Of a stretch of 64,000 nucleotides of DNA, positions 45,547 through 58,100 are shown one piece after another. Where the stretch lies: contig CM040120.1 in assembly GCA_022559845.1 (NCBI GenBank), positions 169,986,334-170,050,333 on the forward strand. The letters are read 5' to 3'. The notes under the pieces were generated by a model. It was not told the DNA's origin. It saw only the letters and a list, made by a program, of their open reading frames with translations, and did not search any database. Every line of letters starts with the position of its first letter. The first letter of the stretch is position 1. The stretch is from Amorphophallus konjac (taxonomy: Eukaryota; Streptophyta; Magnoliopsida; Alismatales; Araceae). The position numbers were made by a program, and so were the translations under genes.

Positions 45547-46032
45547 TGTAAGGCCCGTGCCTTAATGGATCCTTGATGGTTTTTGTTTTATTATTTGTTC
45601 TGGAATTTCTGGCTATTTTCCTGGATTTTTAGGAATTTGTTTGGTATTTTTCCGGATTTATTTGGAGTTATTTGAGGGTTATTAGAATTAATGAGATTTT
45701 AATATATATAATAATTATATTATATATATAATAATTTATTTTTTTTTCTTTCTTTTAATCCCTCTCTCACCCTCTCTCCCCCGTCGATCTCTCATTTTCT
45801 CACCCTCTCTCTCTCTCCTCCATGCGATCGTCCTTTCCCCTTCCTAGGGATCGCGGACGAGACGAGGTCGGATTGAGACAAGGTTGGCGCCGTTGGATTC
45901 CTCGCGTCGAGAGGAGCGCGTAGGTGTCTACTTCGGCATGGTTCGGTGATCGTGGGAGCGAGGTGGAGCGTGAAGGCTTCGTAGCTCTTCCTCCTTGCAT
46001 GCGGTCTTTTCTTCGGTTTCGGCTTGCGAGAG

Positions 46033-47523
46033 GTAGGGGGATGGAATCCTGATCTCGCTAGGATCATTTCCTGTGGCTCGTTCCATTGATTAGAGCCCGT
46101 GGCATGCATAATGTTCATTTCTTCCATTTGTAGGGTTTTAATGAAATTCTTGAGATTAATGCTTATTAGGCCTTGCATGTGATGTTTTTAGTTGTTATAT
46201 TGTCGTATGGGTTGCATGGTTTGACAGGTTACAGGTTTTACGCGTTACCCGGCGATTCAGATCGTCCGGAAGGGAACCGATTTTTAGATATAACCCGTCC
46301 GCGACCCAGGTGAAGTGACGGTCTCGCCAGGAACCGTCACATCTCCGACGGTCTTTCGTGAGCGCGTTACTTCAATGTAACGGCCCATCGTGGGTGCGTT
46401 ACATTGAGAGTAACGGTAGGGCTTCCAGCCGTCGCTCTCTCGTTGATTTACGTTGGTTTGGTTAGGCGGTGCGCCCGACGGCCAGTCGGCCGACCGTCAT
46501 TTCCAAGCGACGCGCTGAGCCCGGGGCGTCGTTTCGCCTGCGATCGATTTAAACGCTGTACGTTGGTTTTAGGCCTCGGGTGAAAGTAACGGCGGTGCTT
46601 CTGCACGTTGCTTCGAAGCAACGCATAGGACCCCCACCGTCACTCTCCCTCTTAGGTCCTTTGAGCTGGAACTAAGGTGGAAGTAACGGATGGAGACCAG
46701 CGCGTCGTTCTTAGTGTAACGCGCCAGTCCCCGACCGTCACTTTCAAGTAGCGCATGGGTATTAGACCGCCGCTTCCCTGATGGTTTTAATATGTTGCCA
46801 GCCCATTTGTTATGCGTTCCTTTTTATACTCATGCCATATTCGTATTGTTTTAATGTATAGTGGCGTGTTTTATTACCATTAGAGTAGCCTTTCTTTCCA
46901 CGCAATGGAGCCACTGTTGTTGCCCTAAGGTCTGTTGAGTGCCGACCCGCTTAAGGATGGGGGAGGGGTATGTTTCCCATGCACTGTTTATAAGCTAGTT
47001 CCGTGGGCTCCCAACCAATGGTAGCGTCCTACCAAGGGAGAAAACTAGCTAGAGGGCCTGGCTCAGGCTAGAGCCAGTGTGTGCACACGTGGTCGGAGAC
47101 TGTGGACTGACACTGACGGGTGCCACTCCGACTGGTCACTTGGTTTGGTACTGTTTACGCGCTTAGCTTGTCGCTTCGTCGACTGCGAGTGCTTGAGACG
47201 CAGTGTAAGTCGTCAGTGGACGCTTCTAGTTTCTGCTCTAGTGGTTGTCCTTCCTTGTTGCTTGGATTAGTTAAGACTTATTCTATTTGGTAGCTTTAGT
47301 TTTAATCGCTTGCGTTTAGTTAGCTGTGGCATGCTTTAGCTGTTATACTTGCTTAGTTAGAGTCTGCAGCTTTACTTGAGTAGTTATTCTTGCCATTGCC
47401 TGTTAGCTATTTAAACGCATGCTCTAATTGCCTTTATTTATGCGTGTATGCTTGTTTAGTGCGAGGTAGGGATCCGCGTGACCCCTACTGAGTCTGGCTG
47501 TGACTCACCCTTTCTCCTTTCAG
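46033..47523 (+). other. Candidate LTR leader intron in B2
   Basis: GAGAG/GTAGGGGG donor-like site; GTGACTCACCC then TTTCTCCTTTCAG/GTGAG acceptor-like site; 1491 bp. The 3' LTR has the same pair at 53248 and 54739 (1492 bp). If used, the mature leader would join the CT-rich exon to the segment before the PBS and gag. Confidence 0.38.
46315..46773 (+). repeat. 26-nt palindromic array in B2 5' LTR
   Basis: From GTGACGGTC, loop TCGCCAGG, AACCGTCAC to the unit starting GTAGCGCAT. Some units are degenerate. The 3' LTR array is at about 53530-53986. Confidence 0.88.
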
Positions 47524-47918
47524 GTGAGCCGCGCCCGTCGTCTCCCGGTGCTTCGTGAGCCGTTTTGGAGACCGTGTTAGCTGCCACCTTTAGTCGAGAC
47601 GCCTTTTGAGGCTTGTTCGTACTTTTACCGGGGTATGCCCCGCATAGTTGTACCTTGTGGACTAGTACTCTTATTTCTCTGGACTAGTATATGAATATCA
47701 CTCTAGTTATTTTTGAATTGCTTCCGCACTTGTGTTAATTTCTTTACTTAATTGTAAATTGCGCGTTCCAAATTCCAATTCGTTATGCATATCCCTCAGC
47801 ACTTTTATTCTAACCCTTCAGGGGCCTCATCAGCCTCTTGGGTGGCTTCCCCAGTTCTTGGTATCGGTGTATCGATGTTATCGGTATATCGGTATCCTGA
47901 ACTCTGGGTCGTTACAGT

Positions 47919-47930
47919 TGGTATCAGAGC
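47919..47930 (+). other. PBS of B2
   Basis: TGGTATCAGAGC, two bases after the 5' LTR end. Confidence 0.97.
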
Positions 47931-48036
47931 GTTGTTTGAGGATTTGTACAAGGAATTGAAATTTGTGCTTTGTCCAGAGCTAGTCCTGTAGTCGTCTATT
48001 GCTGGCATCGGATGTTTTCCGTGTGATTGATTAATT

Positions 48037-51000
48037 GTGATTGAATTGTGTTTTGGCAGCGTAATTATGCCTCCCCGTCGAGGAAGACCCCCTCAAGCTC
48101 CTCGTGTTCCTCGAGATGCGCCCAGGGAAGATAGTGGTTCTGCACCTCCTCCTGCAGTTCCTGCTATTCCAATTGTTCCTCCTCCAGCGCCGGTTATTGC
48201 TCCTCTCGTTGAAGCGCCTGGCAGTCGAGGCAAGGCATTGAAAGAATTTCTTATGTTCAATCCGCCTGCTTTCGATGGTCAAGCTGATCCAGAGGTGGCA
48301 AGGCAATGGTTGGATGCGATCGAGCGTGTGTTCGTATCGATGGAGTGTGCTGAAGATGAAAAAGTTATGCTTGCTGCTTTTCAACTCCAGGGTACATCCA
48401 TCACGTGGTGGAAAGCCGAGTGGCAGATTGCCTTCCGTTCAAGACCTCTTCGGCAGATCACTTGGGCAGAGTTTGTTGCTGCTTTCGAGCGTGCCTATAC
48501 TCCCGCATGTCTTCAGATGGACAAGATGTATCAATTTATGGAGCTGACTCAGGGCAGTATGACTGTGCTTCAGTACCGGAATAGGTTTATGGAATTGGGT
48601 CAGTATGCGCCTCATGTGCTGGCTAGTGAAGCTTTGAAGACTCAGCAATTTTTGCGAGGTTTGAGGCCTGAATTGAAGATGCCTCTTATCGCCAGTCGTG
48701 TTGCAGATCTTGATAGTGCGTGCCAGACAGTGGTGGCTTTAGAGTTGGAGATGACGAGACTTGGTGGATATCCTCAGGCAGGGTCAGTGCAGCCGGTAGC
48801 TCAGTCGCAACAGACTTACCGACCGCCAGTGCCAGGTATTTCCTCGGTCCAGTCAGAGATTTCTAGTGCTTCCTCTCCTTCCAAGCCCAAGTTCAAGCGG
48901 TTCAAGAAGAAGAAGAAGTTTTTCCAACAGCCGTCCGGTACAGATTCTGTTCAGCAGCCGACAGCACCTTCTTCTCAGACTCGGCAGAGCTCAGCTGTCA
49001 GTCAGCCATGGACGTGTAGGAGATGCGGTGGTCATCATAAGGGCCAGCCGTGTTCTCTTCCTGTTGTTTGCTTTAGGTGTGACCAGCCGGGTCATGTGGT
49101 TCGTGATTGCCCGTTGAGGCCGAAGCAATCGCAAGTTCCTCAGTTTTCTCAACCTCAGCAGCCGCAATTCAGACCTCCGACTGCACCTCAAGCTCAGCAA
49201 TTTTACTCTCAAGCGTCGGCGTCTTCTCAGCAATCTTCAGCTGGTTCTAAGAAGCAGAAAGGCAAGGTTTCTCATTTGACTAGAGCTGATGCTGTTGCGT
49301 CCCATCTTGTGGAAGGTACGATTATGCTTTATGGTCATTCAGCTCGTGTCTTATTTGATTCTGGTGCTTCTCACTCTTTTATTTTTGAGGATTTCATGGC
49401 CTCTATTGAGGAACCGACTTCCGAGGTATCTTGTGAGATGTTTGTTGAATTGCCTTCTGGAGATTTCATGGTTACACCTTTGTGCCTGGAAGAATCTCCT
49501 GTGATGATTGATAATCACCAGTTACCGACGAGATTGTATGCGTTGCAGCTGGCAGATTATGATGTTATTCTGGGAATGGATTGGTTGGAGTATTATGGAG
49601 CTGTGGTTGACTGCAGATCAAAGAAAGTCTATTTTCAGTCACAGGGAAAATCAGCCTTTTATTTTCAAGGTATTCGATCCCGATCTTCTCGTATGATTAT
49701 TTCTGCTATTCGAGCCTATAGGTTGCTTAGCGCAGGCTGCCAGGGATTCCTTACTTTAGTGGTTATTGTTGAAAAATCACGACGGGATGTTTGTGATATT
49801 CCGGTTGTTTGTGAGTTCCCTGACGTGTTTCCTAACGAGTTGCCAGGCTTGCCCCCAGAGCGAGAGATAGAGATGGTGATTGAACTGATTCCAGGTACCG
49901 GCCCCTTAGCAAAGCCGCCGTACCGAATGGCCCCAGCTGAATTGAGAGTACTGCGAGCACATCTACTAGAGTTACTGGAAAAAGGTTACATTCATCCCAG
50001 TTTTTCTCCGTGGAGTGCCCCAGTGCTGTTTGTGAAAAAGAAAGATGGAAGCCTGAGACTTTGTATTGATTACAGGCAGTTGAATCAGGTGACTATCAAG
50101 AATAAGTATCCGCTTCCCAGGATTGATGATTTGTTTGACCAGTTACAGTCTGCTACTATTTTTTCACGGATTGATCTCAGATCTGGCTATTTTCAGTTAC
50201 GGATCCGGGAATCCGATGTGGAGAAGACTGCGTTCAGCACTCGTTATGGTCATTTTGAATTTTTAGTCATGCCGTTTGGTTTGACTATTGCCCCAGCAGC
50301 TTTCATGGACCTGATGCAGCGTATCTTTCGTCCATTTCTGGACCAGTTTGTGGTGATCTTTGTTGATGATATTCTGATCTATTCTGCCTCTGATAATGAT
50401 CATGTGTAGCATTTGAGGATCGTTCTCCAGACTCTAAGAGATCACGAGCTTTTTGCGAAGCTCAGTAAATGTGAATTCTGGCTTCGGGAAATTCATTTTC
50501 TTGGTCATGTGATTTCTGGTGATGGAGTGGCAGTGGACCCTGCAAAGATCGATGCTATTTTGAGTTGGCAGAGACCGAGAATTGTAACAGAGATTCTAAG
50601 TTTTCTAGGTTTGGCTGGGTATTACCGCAGATTCATTTAAGACTTTACGAAAATTGCAGCCCCGATGACTAGATTGACTCATAAAGATGTGTCTTTTGTC
50701 TGGTCGGATCAGTGTGAGACTAGCTTTGTTGAATTGAAAAGGCTATTGACTTCTTCTCCTGTGTTGACTTTGCCTTCCGGCTCGGGTGGATTTATGGTCT
50801 GTACAGATGCTTCTCGAGTAGGTTTGGGTGCAGTGCTAATGCAACATGGTAAGGTTATTGCATATGCATCCCAGCAGTTGAAACAACATGAAGGAAATTA
50901 TCCCACGCATGATCTAGAGCTAGCTGCAGTTGTTTTTGCCTTAAAGATCTGGAGACATTATCTGTATGGTGAGAAATTTCAGATTTTCACCGATCATCAG

Positions 51001-52680
51001 AGTTTACAGTATATTTTCTCCCAGAAATATCTGAATCTCAGGCAGCGGCGATGGATGGAATTCATGAAAGATTATGACTTTACACTCTCCTATCAGCCTG
51101 GTAAAATGAATGTAGTGGCTGATGCTTTGAGCAGGAAAGTGCAGGTCAGTCATTTGTTGCTTTATGAATGGAAATTGTGGGAACAGCTTCCGAGCGAGGC
51201 ATTTAGTGCAGAGTTTCCTGCTGATCCGAAGATGGCAGTTTGTGCTAGCTTAGTTTTGGGTTCAGCTTTATATCATCAGATTAAAGATGCCCAGCATGCT
51301 GATTCTGATTTGGCTCGTGTTATATCAAGCTATGATGTGGATTTTGATATGGAGCTAGTTGTCAGTCTTCAAGGCAGATTATATATTCCCGCTGATGATG
51401 ATTTAAGACTTGAGATTCTGAGTGAGGCCCATGGTTCTCGTTTTGCTATTCATCCGGGTGTCACCAAGATGTATCAGAATTTGAAGAAGCAGTTCTGGTG
51501 GCCAGGTATGAAGAAAGATGTGGCTGTGTTTGTTTCTAAGTGCTTGACTTGTCAGTTAGTTAAAGCCGAACATCAAAAGCCAGGTGGTTTGCTTCAACCG
51601 TTAGAGATTCCGATGTGGAAATGGGACCATGTCACTACAGATTTTGTGGTGGGTTTGCCTCGGACTTCTCAGGGTTTTGATGGCATCTGGTTGTTAGTCG
51701 ACAGATTGACAAAAACTGCCAGATTGTTGCCGATTAAAGTTAGTTGGAATGTGCAGAGATTGGCCGAGCTGTATGTGCAGAAGATCGTGCCACTGCATGG
51801 AATTCCTGTTTCACTTGTGTCAGATCGTGACCCACGTTTTACCTCCGGCTTCTGGCGTAGTTTCCTGAAAGTTTTGGGCACTGAGTTAGCTTTCAGTTCA
51901 GCATATCACCCTCAGTCAGATGGACAGTCAGAGAGGACTATTCATACTCTGAAAGACATGCTGAGATCGTGTTGCCTTGATTGGCAAGGTTCATGGAGTC
52001 AGCATTTGCCACTTGTTGAATTTGCCTATAATAACAGTTTTCATACCAGTATTGGAATGGCTCCTTATGAAGCACTATATGGTCGTCCTTGTCGAACTCC
52101 TCTGAACTGGTTTGAGGTTGGGGACAGATTGTTGACAGGACCCGACATGGTGCAGCAATGTTCTGATGTGGTTCGTCTGATCAGGCAGAGATTGTTGACG
52201 GCTCAGAGTCGACAGAAAAGCTACGCAGATCAGCGCAGACGTCCACTACAATTTGAACCTGGAGATATGGTGTTTGTTAAAATATCTCCGATGAAAGGTG
52301 TTTCCAGATTTGGGAAGCGTGGAAAGCTTAGCCCGCGGTATGTTGGCCCTTTTCCGATTATTGAAACTATTGGTCAGGTGGCTTATCGTTTGCAACTTCC
52401 TGCGGCTATGCAAGCTGTTCACGATGTGTTCCACATGTCTCAATTGAGGAAATATGTGCCGGATGCTTCTCATGTTCTCGATGATTTAGTGTGGCCTGAG
52501 GTGACTGCTGATTTGTCCACGCCAGAATTTCCTATCAGAATTGAAGACCGTCGTGATCAGCGGTTGAGAAATAAGGTTATTCCTCTGGTAAGGGTTGCTT
52601 GGCAGCGTCACTCTGGTAATGAGTCTACTTGGGAGCGTGAAGATGAGATGCGTCAGCTTTTTCCCTTTTTGTTCCAGTGA
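48037..52680 (+). pseudogene. B2 gag-pol polyprotein (chromovirus), two in-frame stops
   Basis: One continuous frame of 1548 codons. The first ATG is at 48037; the conserved-looking [12 protein letters not shown] begins at 48067 and may be the real start. Gag ends in a basic region ([14 protein letters not shown]), a variant knuckle near 326 and a standard CCHC knuckle at ~345-358. Protease active site D441-S-G. RT box FVDD at 775-778; LTIAP replaces the usual LTNAP. RNase H begins near D924. Integrase HHCC region, then D1202, D1263 and E1299, giving exact D,D35E spacing. The C-terminal chromodomain-like segment lies near 1500-1545. Stops: TAG at 50407 (CAT in B3) and TAA at 50638 (TTG in B3). 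No frameshift. Tekay/Del-like; in life it would form virus-like particles, copy the RNA and integrate the DNA. Confidence 0.95.
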
Positions 52681-52745
52681 GGTATAAGTCCTTTCTCAGT
52701 TTCCTCCTTTTCGGTTGTTGTAAATTTCGTGGGTGAAATTTCTGT

Positions 52746-52759
52746 AAGGAGGGAGGGAC
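52746..52759 (+). other. PPT of B2
   Basis: AAGGAGGGAGGGAC just before the 3' LTR. Confidence 0.9.
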
Positions 52760-55132
52760 TGTAAGGCCCGTGCCTTAATGGATCCTTGATGGTTTTTGTT
52801 TTATTATTTGTTCTGGAATTTCTGGCTATTTTCCTGGATTTTTAGGAATTTGTCTGGTATTTTTCCGGATTTATTTAGAGTTATTTGAGGGTTATTAGAA
52901 TTAATGAGATTTTAATATATATATAATAATTATATTATATATATTTTAATTTCTTTTTTTTTCTTTCTTTTAATCCCTCTCTCACCCTCTCTCCCCCGTC
53001 GATCTCTCATTTTCTCACCCTCTCTCTCTGTCCTCCATGCGATCGTCCTTTCCCCTTCCTAGGGATCGCGGACGAGACGAGGTCGGATTGAGACAAGGTT
53101 GGCGCCGTTGGATTCCTCGCGTCGAGAGGAGCGCGTAGGTGTCCACTTCGGCATGGTTCGGTGATCGTGGGAGCGAGGTGGAGTGTGAAGGCTTCGTAGC
53201 TCTTCCTCCTTGCATGCGGTCTTTTCTTCGGTTTCGGCTTGCGAGAGGTAGGGGGATGGAATCCTGATCTCGCTAGGATCATTTCCTGTGGCTCGTTCCG
53301 TTGATTAGAGCCCGTGGCATGCATAATGTTCATTTCTTCCATTTGTAGGGTTTTAATGAAATTCTTGAGATTAATGCTTATTAGGCCTTGCATGTGATGT
53401 TTTTAGTTGTTATATTGTCGTATGGGTTGCATGGTTTGACAGGTTACAGGTTTTACGCCGTTACCCGGCGATTCAGATCGTCCGGAAGGGAACCGATTTT
53501 TAGATATAACCCGTCCGCGACCCAGGTGAAGTGACGGTCTCGCCAGGAACCGTCACATCTCCGACGGTCTTTCGTGAGCGCGTTACTTCAATGTAACGGC
53601 CCATCGTGGGTGCGTTACTTTGAGAGTAACGGTAGGGCTTCCACCCGTCGCTCTCTCGTTGATTTACGTTGGTTTGGTCAGGCGGTGCGCCCGACGGCCA
53701 GTCGGCCGGCCGTCGTTTCCAAGCGACGCGCTGAGCCCGGGGCGTCGTTTCGCCTGCGATCGATTTAAACGCTGTACGTTGGTTTTAGGCCTCGGGTGAA
53801 AGTAACGGCGGTGCTTCTGCACGTTGCTTCGAAGCAACGCATAGGACCCCCACCGTCACTCTCCCTCTTAGGTCCTTTGAGCTGGAACTAAGGTGGAAGT
53901 AACGGATGGAGACCAGCGCGTCGTTCTTAGTGTAACGCGCCAGTCCCCGACCGTCACTTTCAAGTAGCGCGTGGGTATTAGACCGCCGCTTCCCTGATGG
54001 TTTTAATATGTTATCGGCCCATTTGTTATGCGTTCCTTTTTATACTCATGCCATATTCGTATTGTTTTAATGTATAGTGGCGTGTTTTATTACCATTAGA
54101 GTACCCTTTCTTTTCACGCAATGGAGCCACTGTTGTTGCCCTAAGGTCTGTTGAGTGCCGACCCGCTTGAGGATGGCGGAGGGGTATGTTTCCCATGCAC
54201 GGTTTATAAGCTAGTTCCGTGGGCTCCCAGCCAATGGTAGCGTCCTACCAAGGGAGAAAACTAGCTAGAGGACCTGGCTCAGTCTAGAGCCAGTGTGTGC
54301 ACACGTGGTCAGAGACTGTGGACTGACACTGACGGGTGCCACTCCGACTGGTCACTTGGTTTGGTACTGTTTACGCGCTTAGCTTGTCGCTTCGTCGACT
54401 GCGAGTGCTTGAGACGCAGTGTAAGTCGTCAGTGGACGCTTCTGGTTTCTGCTCCAGTGGTTGTCCTTCCTTATTGCTTAGATTAGTTAAGACTTATTCT
54501 ATTTGGTAGCTTTAGTCTTAATCGCTTGTGTTTAGTTAGCTGTGGCATGCTTTAGCTGTTATACTTGCTTAGTTAGAGTCTGCAGCTTTACTTGAGTAGT
54601 TATTCTTGCCATTGCCTGTTAGCTATTTAAACGCATGCTCTACTTGCCTTTATTTATGCGTGTATGCTTGTTTAGTGCGAGGTAGGGATCCGTGTGACCC
54701 CTACTGAGTCTGGCTGTGACTCACCCTTTCTCCTTTCAGGTGAGCCGCGCCCGTCATCTCCCGGTGCTTCGTGAGCCGTTTTGGAGACCGTGTTAGCTGC
54801 CAGCTTTAGTCGAGATGCCTTTTGAGGCTTGTTCGTACTTTTGCCGGGGTATGCCCCGCGTAGTTGTACCTTGTGGACTAGTACTCTTGTTTCTCTGGAC
54901 TAGTATATGAATATCACTCTAGTTATTTTTGAATTGCTTCCGCACTTGTGTTAATTTCTTTACTTAATTGTAAATTGCGTGTTCCAAATTCCAATTCGTT
55001 ATGCATATCCCTCAGCACTTTTATTCTAACCCTTCAGGGGCCTCATCAGCCTCTTGGGTGGCTTCCCCAGTTCTTGGTATCGGTGTATCGATGTTATCGG
55101 TATATCGGTATCCTGAACTCTGGGTCGTTACA
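52760..55132 (+). repeat. 3' LTR of B2
   Basis: 2373 bp, the same layout and termini as the 5' LTR, followed by the TSD TCTCA. Confidence 0.95.
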
Positions 55133-55137
55133 TCTCA
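55133..55137. other. TSD, right copy, of B2
   Basis: TCTCA, identical to 45542-45546. Confidence 0.95.
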
Positions 55138-58100
55138 TCTTCGCGTTCCCAAGTGGACTCATTATCAGAGTGACGCTGCCAAGCAACTCTTACCAGAGGG
55201 ATAACCTTGTTTCTCAACCGCTGCTCACGACGGTCTTCAATTCTGATAGGAAACTCTGGTGTAGACAAATCAGCAGTCACCTCAGGCCAAACTGAATCAT
55301 CGAGAACATGAGAAGCATCCGGCACATATTTTCTCAACTGAGACACGTGGAATACATCATGAATAGCTTGCATAGCCACCGGCAGTTGCAGGCGATAAGC
55401 CACCTGACCAATAGCTTCAACAATCGGAAAAGGGCCAACATACCACGGACTAAGCTTTCCACGTTTCCCAAACCTGGAAACACCCTTCATCGGAGATATT
55501 TTAACAAACACCATATCTCCTGGCTCAAACTGTAGTGGACGTCTACGCTGATCTGCATAGCTTTTCTGTCGACTCTGGGCTATCAACAATCTCTGTCTGA
55601 TCAGACGAACCACATCAGAACACTGCTGTACCATGTCAGGTCCTGTCAACAATCTGTCCCCAACATCAAACCAGTTCAAGGGAGTACGACAAGGACGACC
55701 ATACAGTGCTTCATAAGGAGCCATACCAATACTGGAGTGAAAACTGTTATTATAAGTAAATTCAACAAGTGGCAAATGCTGACTCCACGAACCCTGCCAG
55801 TCAAGGCAACACGATCTCAGCATGTCTTCCAGAGTCTGAATAGTCCTCTCTGACTGTCCATCTGACTGTGGGTGATACGCTGAACTGAATGCTAACTCAG
55901 TGCCCAAAGCTTTCTGGAAACTATGCCAGAAGCCGGAGGTAAAACGTGGGTCACGATCTGACACAAGTGAAATAGGAATTCCATGCAGTGGCACGATCTT
56001 CTGCACATAAAGCTCGGCCAATCTCTGCACACTCCAAGCAACCTTAATTGGCAACAATCTGGCAGTTTTAGTCAATCGATCGACAAGCAACCAGATACCA
56101 TCAAAACTCTAAGAAGTTCGAGGTAAACCCACCACAAAGTCTGTAGTAACATGGTCCCATTTCCACATTGGAATCTCTAATGGCTGAAGCAATCCACCTG
56201 ACTTTTGATGTTCGGCTTTAACCTGTTGACAAGTCAAGCACTTAGAAATAAATATAGCCACATCTTTCTTTATGCCTGGCCACCAGAACTGCCTTTTCAA
56301 ATTCTGATACATCTTGGTGACACCTGAATGAATAGCAAAACGAGAACCATGGGCTTCACTCAGAATCTCATGCCTCAAATTATCATCAACGGGAACATAC
56401 CATCTGCCCTGAAAACTGACAACCAGCTCGTCAGCAAATTCTACATCATATCTGGATATAACACGATCCAAATCAGAATCAACTTGCTGAGCTTCTTGAA
56501 TCTGCTGATATAAAGCTGAACCCAAAACTAAGCTAGCACAAACTACCATTTTCAGATCGGCGGGAATCTCCACGCTGAATGCCTCACTCGGAAGCTGTTC
56601 CCATAATTTCCATTCATGAAGCAACAATTGATTGACTTGTACTATCCTACTCAGAGCATCAGCCACAACATTCATTTTACCCGACTGATAGGAGAGTGTA
56701 AAGTCATAATCTTTCATGTATTCCATCCATCGCCTCTGCCTGAGATTCAGATCTTTCTGGGAGAATATATACTGTAAACTTTGATGATCAGTAAGAATCT
56801 GAAATTTCTCACCATACAGATAATGTCTCCAGATCTTTAAGGCAAAAATAACTGCAGCCAACTCCAGATCATGAGTGGGATAATTCTCTTCATGTTGTTT
56901 CAATTGCCGAGATGCATATGCGATAACTTTACCATGTTGCATCAGCACTGCACCCAAACCTACTCGACAAGCATCTATACAAACAAGAAAACCACCTGAG
57001 TCGGAAGGCAAAGTCAACACTGGAGAAGAAGTCAATAGCCTTTTTAATTCAACAAAGCTAGCCTCACACTGATCGGACCAGACAAAAGGTACATCTTTAC
57101 GAGTCAGTCTAGTCATCGGTGCTGCAATCTTCACAAAATCCAAGATGAATCTACGATAATACCCAACCAAACCTAGGAAGCTTCTTATCTCTGTTACAGT
57201 TCTCGGTCTCTGCCAACTCAAAACAGCATCAATCTTTGCAGGGTCTACTGCCACTCCGTCACCAGAAATCACGTGGCCAAGAAAATGAATTTCTCGAAGC
57301 CAGAATTCACATTTACTAAACTTCGCATAGAGCTCGTGATCTCTTAGAGTCTGCAGAACGATTCTCAAATGATGCACATGATCTTCATCAGAAGCAGAAT
57401 AGATCAAAATATCATCAACAAAGATCACCATGAACTGATCAAGAAATGGATGAAAAATACGCTGCATTAGGTCCATGAAAGCTGCTAGGGCATTAGTCAA
57501 ACCAAACGGCATAACCAGAAATTTAAAGTGACCATATCGAGTGCTGAAAGCTGTCTTCTCCACATCAGATTCCCGGATCCGCAATTGAAAGTAGCCAGAC
57601 CGGAGATCAATCCGTGAAAAGATAGTAGCAGACTGTAACTGGTCAAACAAATCATCAATCCTGGGAAGCGGATATTTATTCTTGATAGTCACCTGATTCA
57701 ACTGCTTGTAATCAATACAAAGTCTCAGGCTTCCATCTTTCTTTTTCACAAACAACACTGGGGCACTCCACAGAGAAAAAATGGGGCGAAGATAGCCTTT
57801 TTCCAGTAATTCAAGTAGCTGTGCTCGTAATACTTTAAGTTCAGCTGGAGCCATACGGTACGGCGCCTTTGCTATCGGGCCGGTACCTGGAATTAGTTCA
57901 ATCACCATCTCTATCTCTCGCTCTGGGGGTAAGCCTGGCAACTCGTCAGGAAACACATCAGGGAACTCACAGACAACATGAATATCACTGACATCCCGTC
58001 GTGGTTTCTCAACAGCAACCACAGAAGCTAAGAATCCCTGGCAACCTGCACTAAGCAACCTAAAGGCTCGAATAGCAGAAATAATCATACGAGAAGATCG

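Larger units (their letters stand above)
45547..47916 (+). repeat. 5' LTR of B2
   Basis: 2370 bp, TGTAAGGCCCG to GGGTCGTTACA. AT-rich U3 with TATA-like repeats at ~45705-45750, CT-rich leader to ~45835, donor-like site at 46033, palindromes 46315-46773, and acceptor-like CAG at 47521-47523. Confidence 0.95.
45547..55132 (+). mobile_element. B2: almost complete B-family Ty3/gypsy chromovirus
   Basis: 9586 bp with both LTRs, PBS, one gag-pol frame, PPT and a perfect 5-bp TSD (TCTCA). It is inserted in the C-terminal codons of B3, a member of the same family, in opposite orientation. The LTRs differ by a few tens of mostly C/T-type substitutions by eye (about 98% identical), so the insertion is fairly recent but not new. 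Confidence 0.95.
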
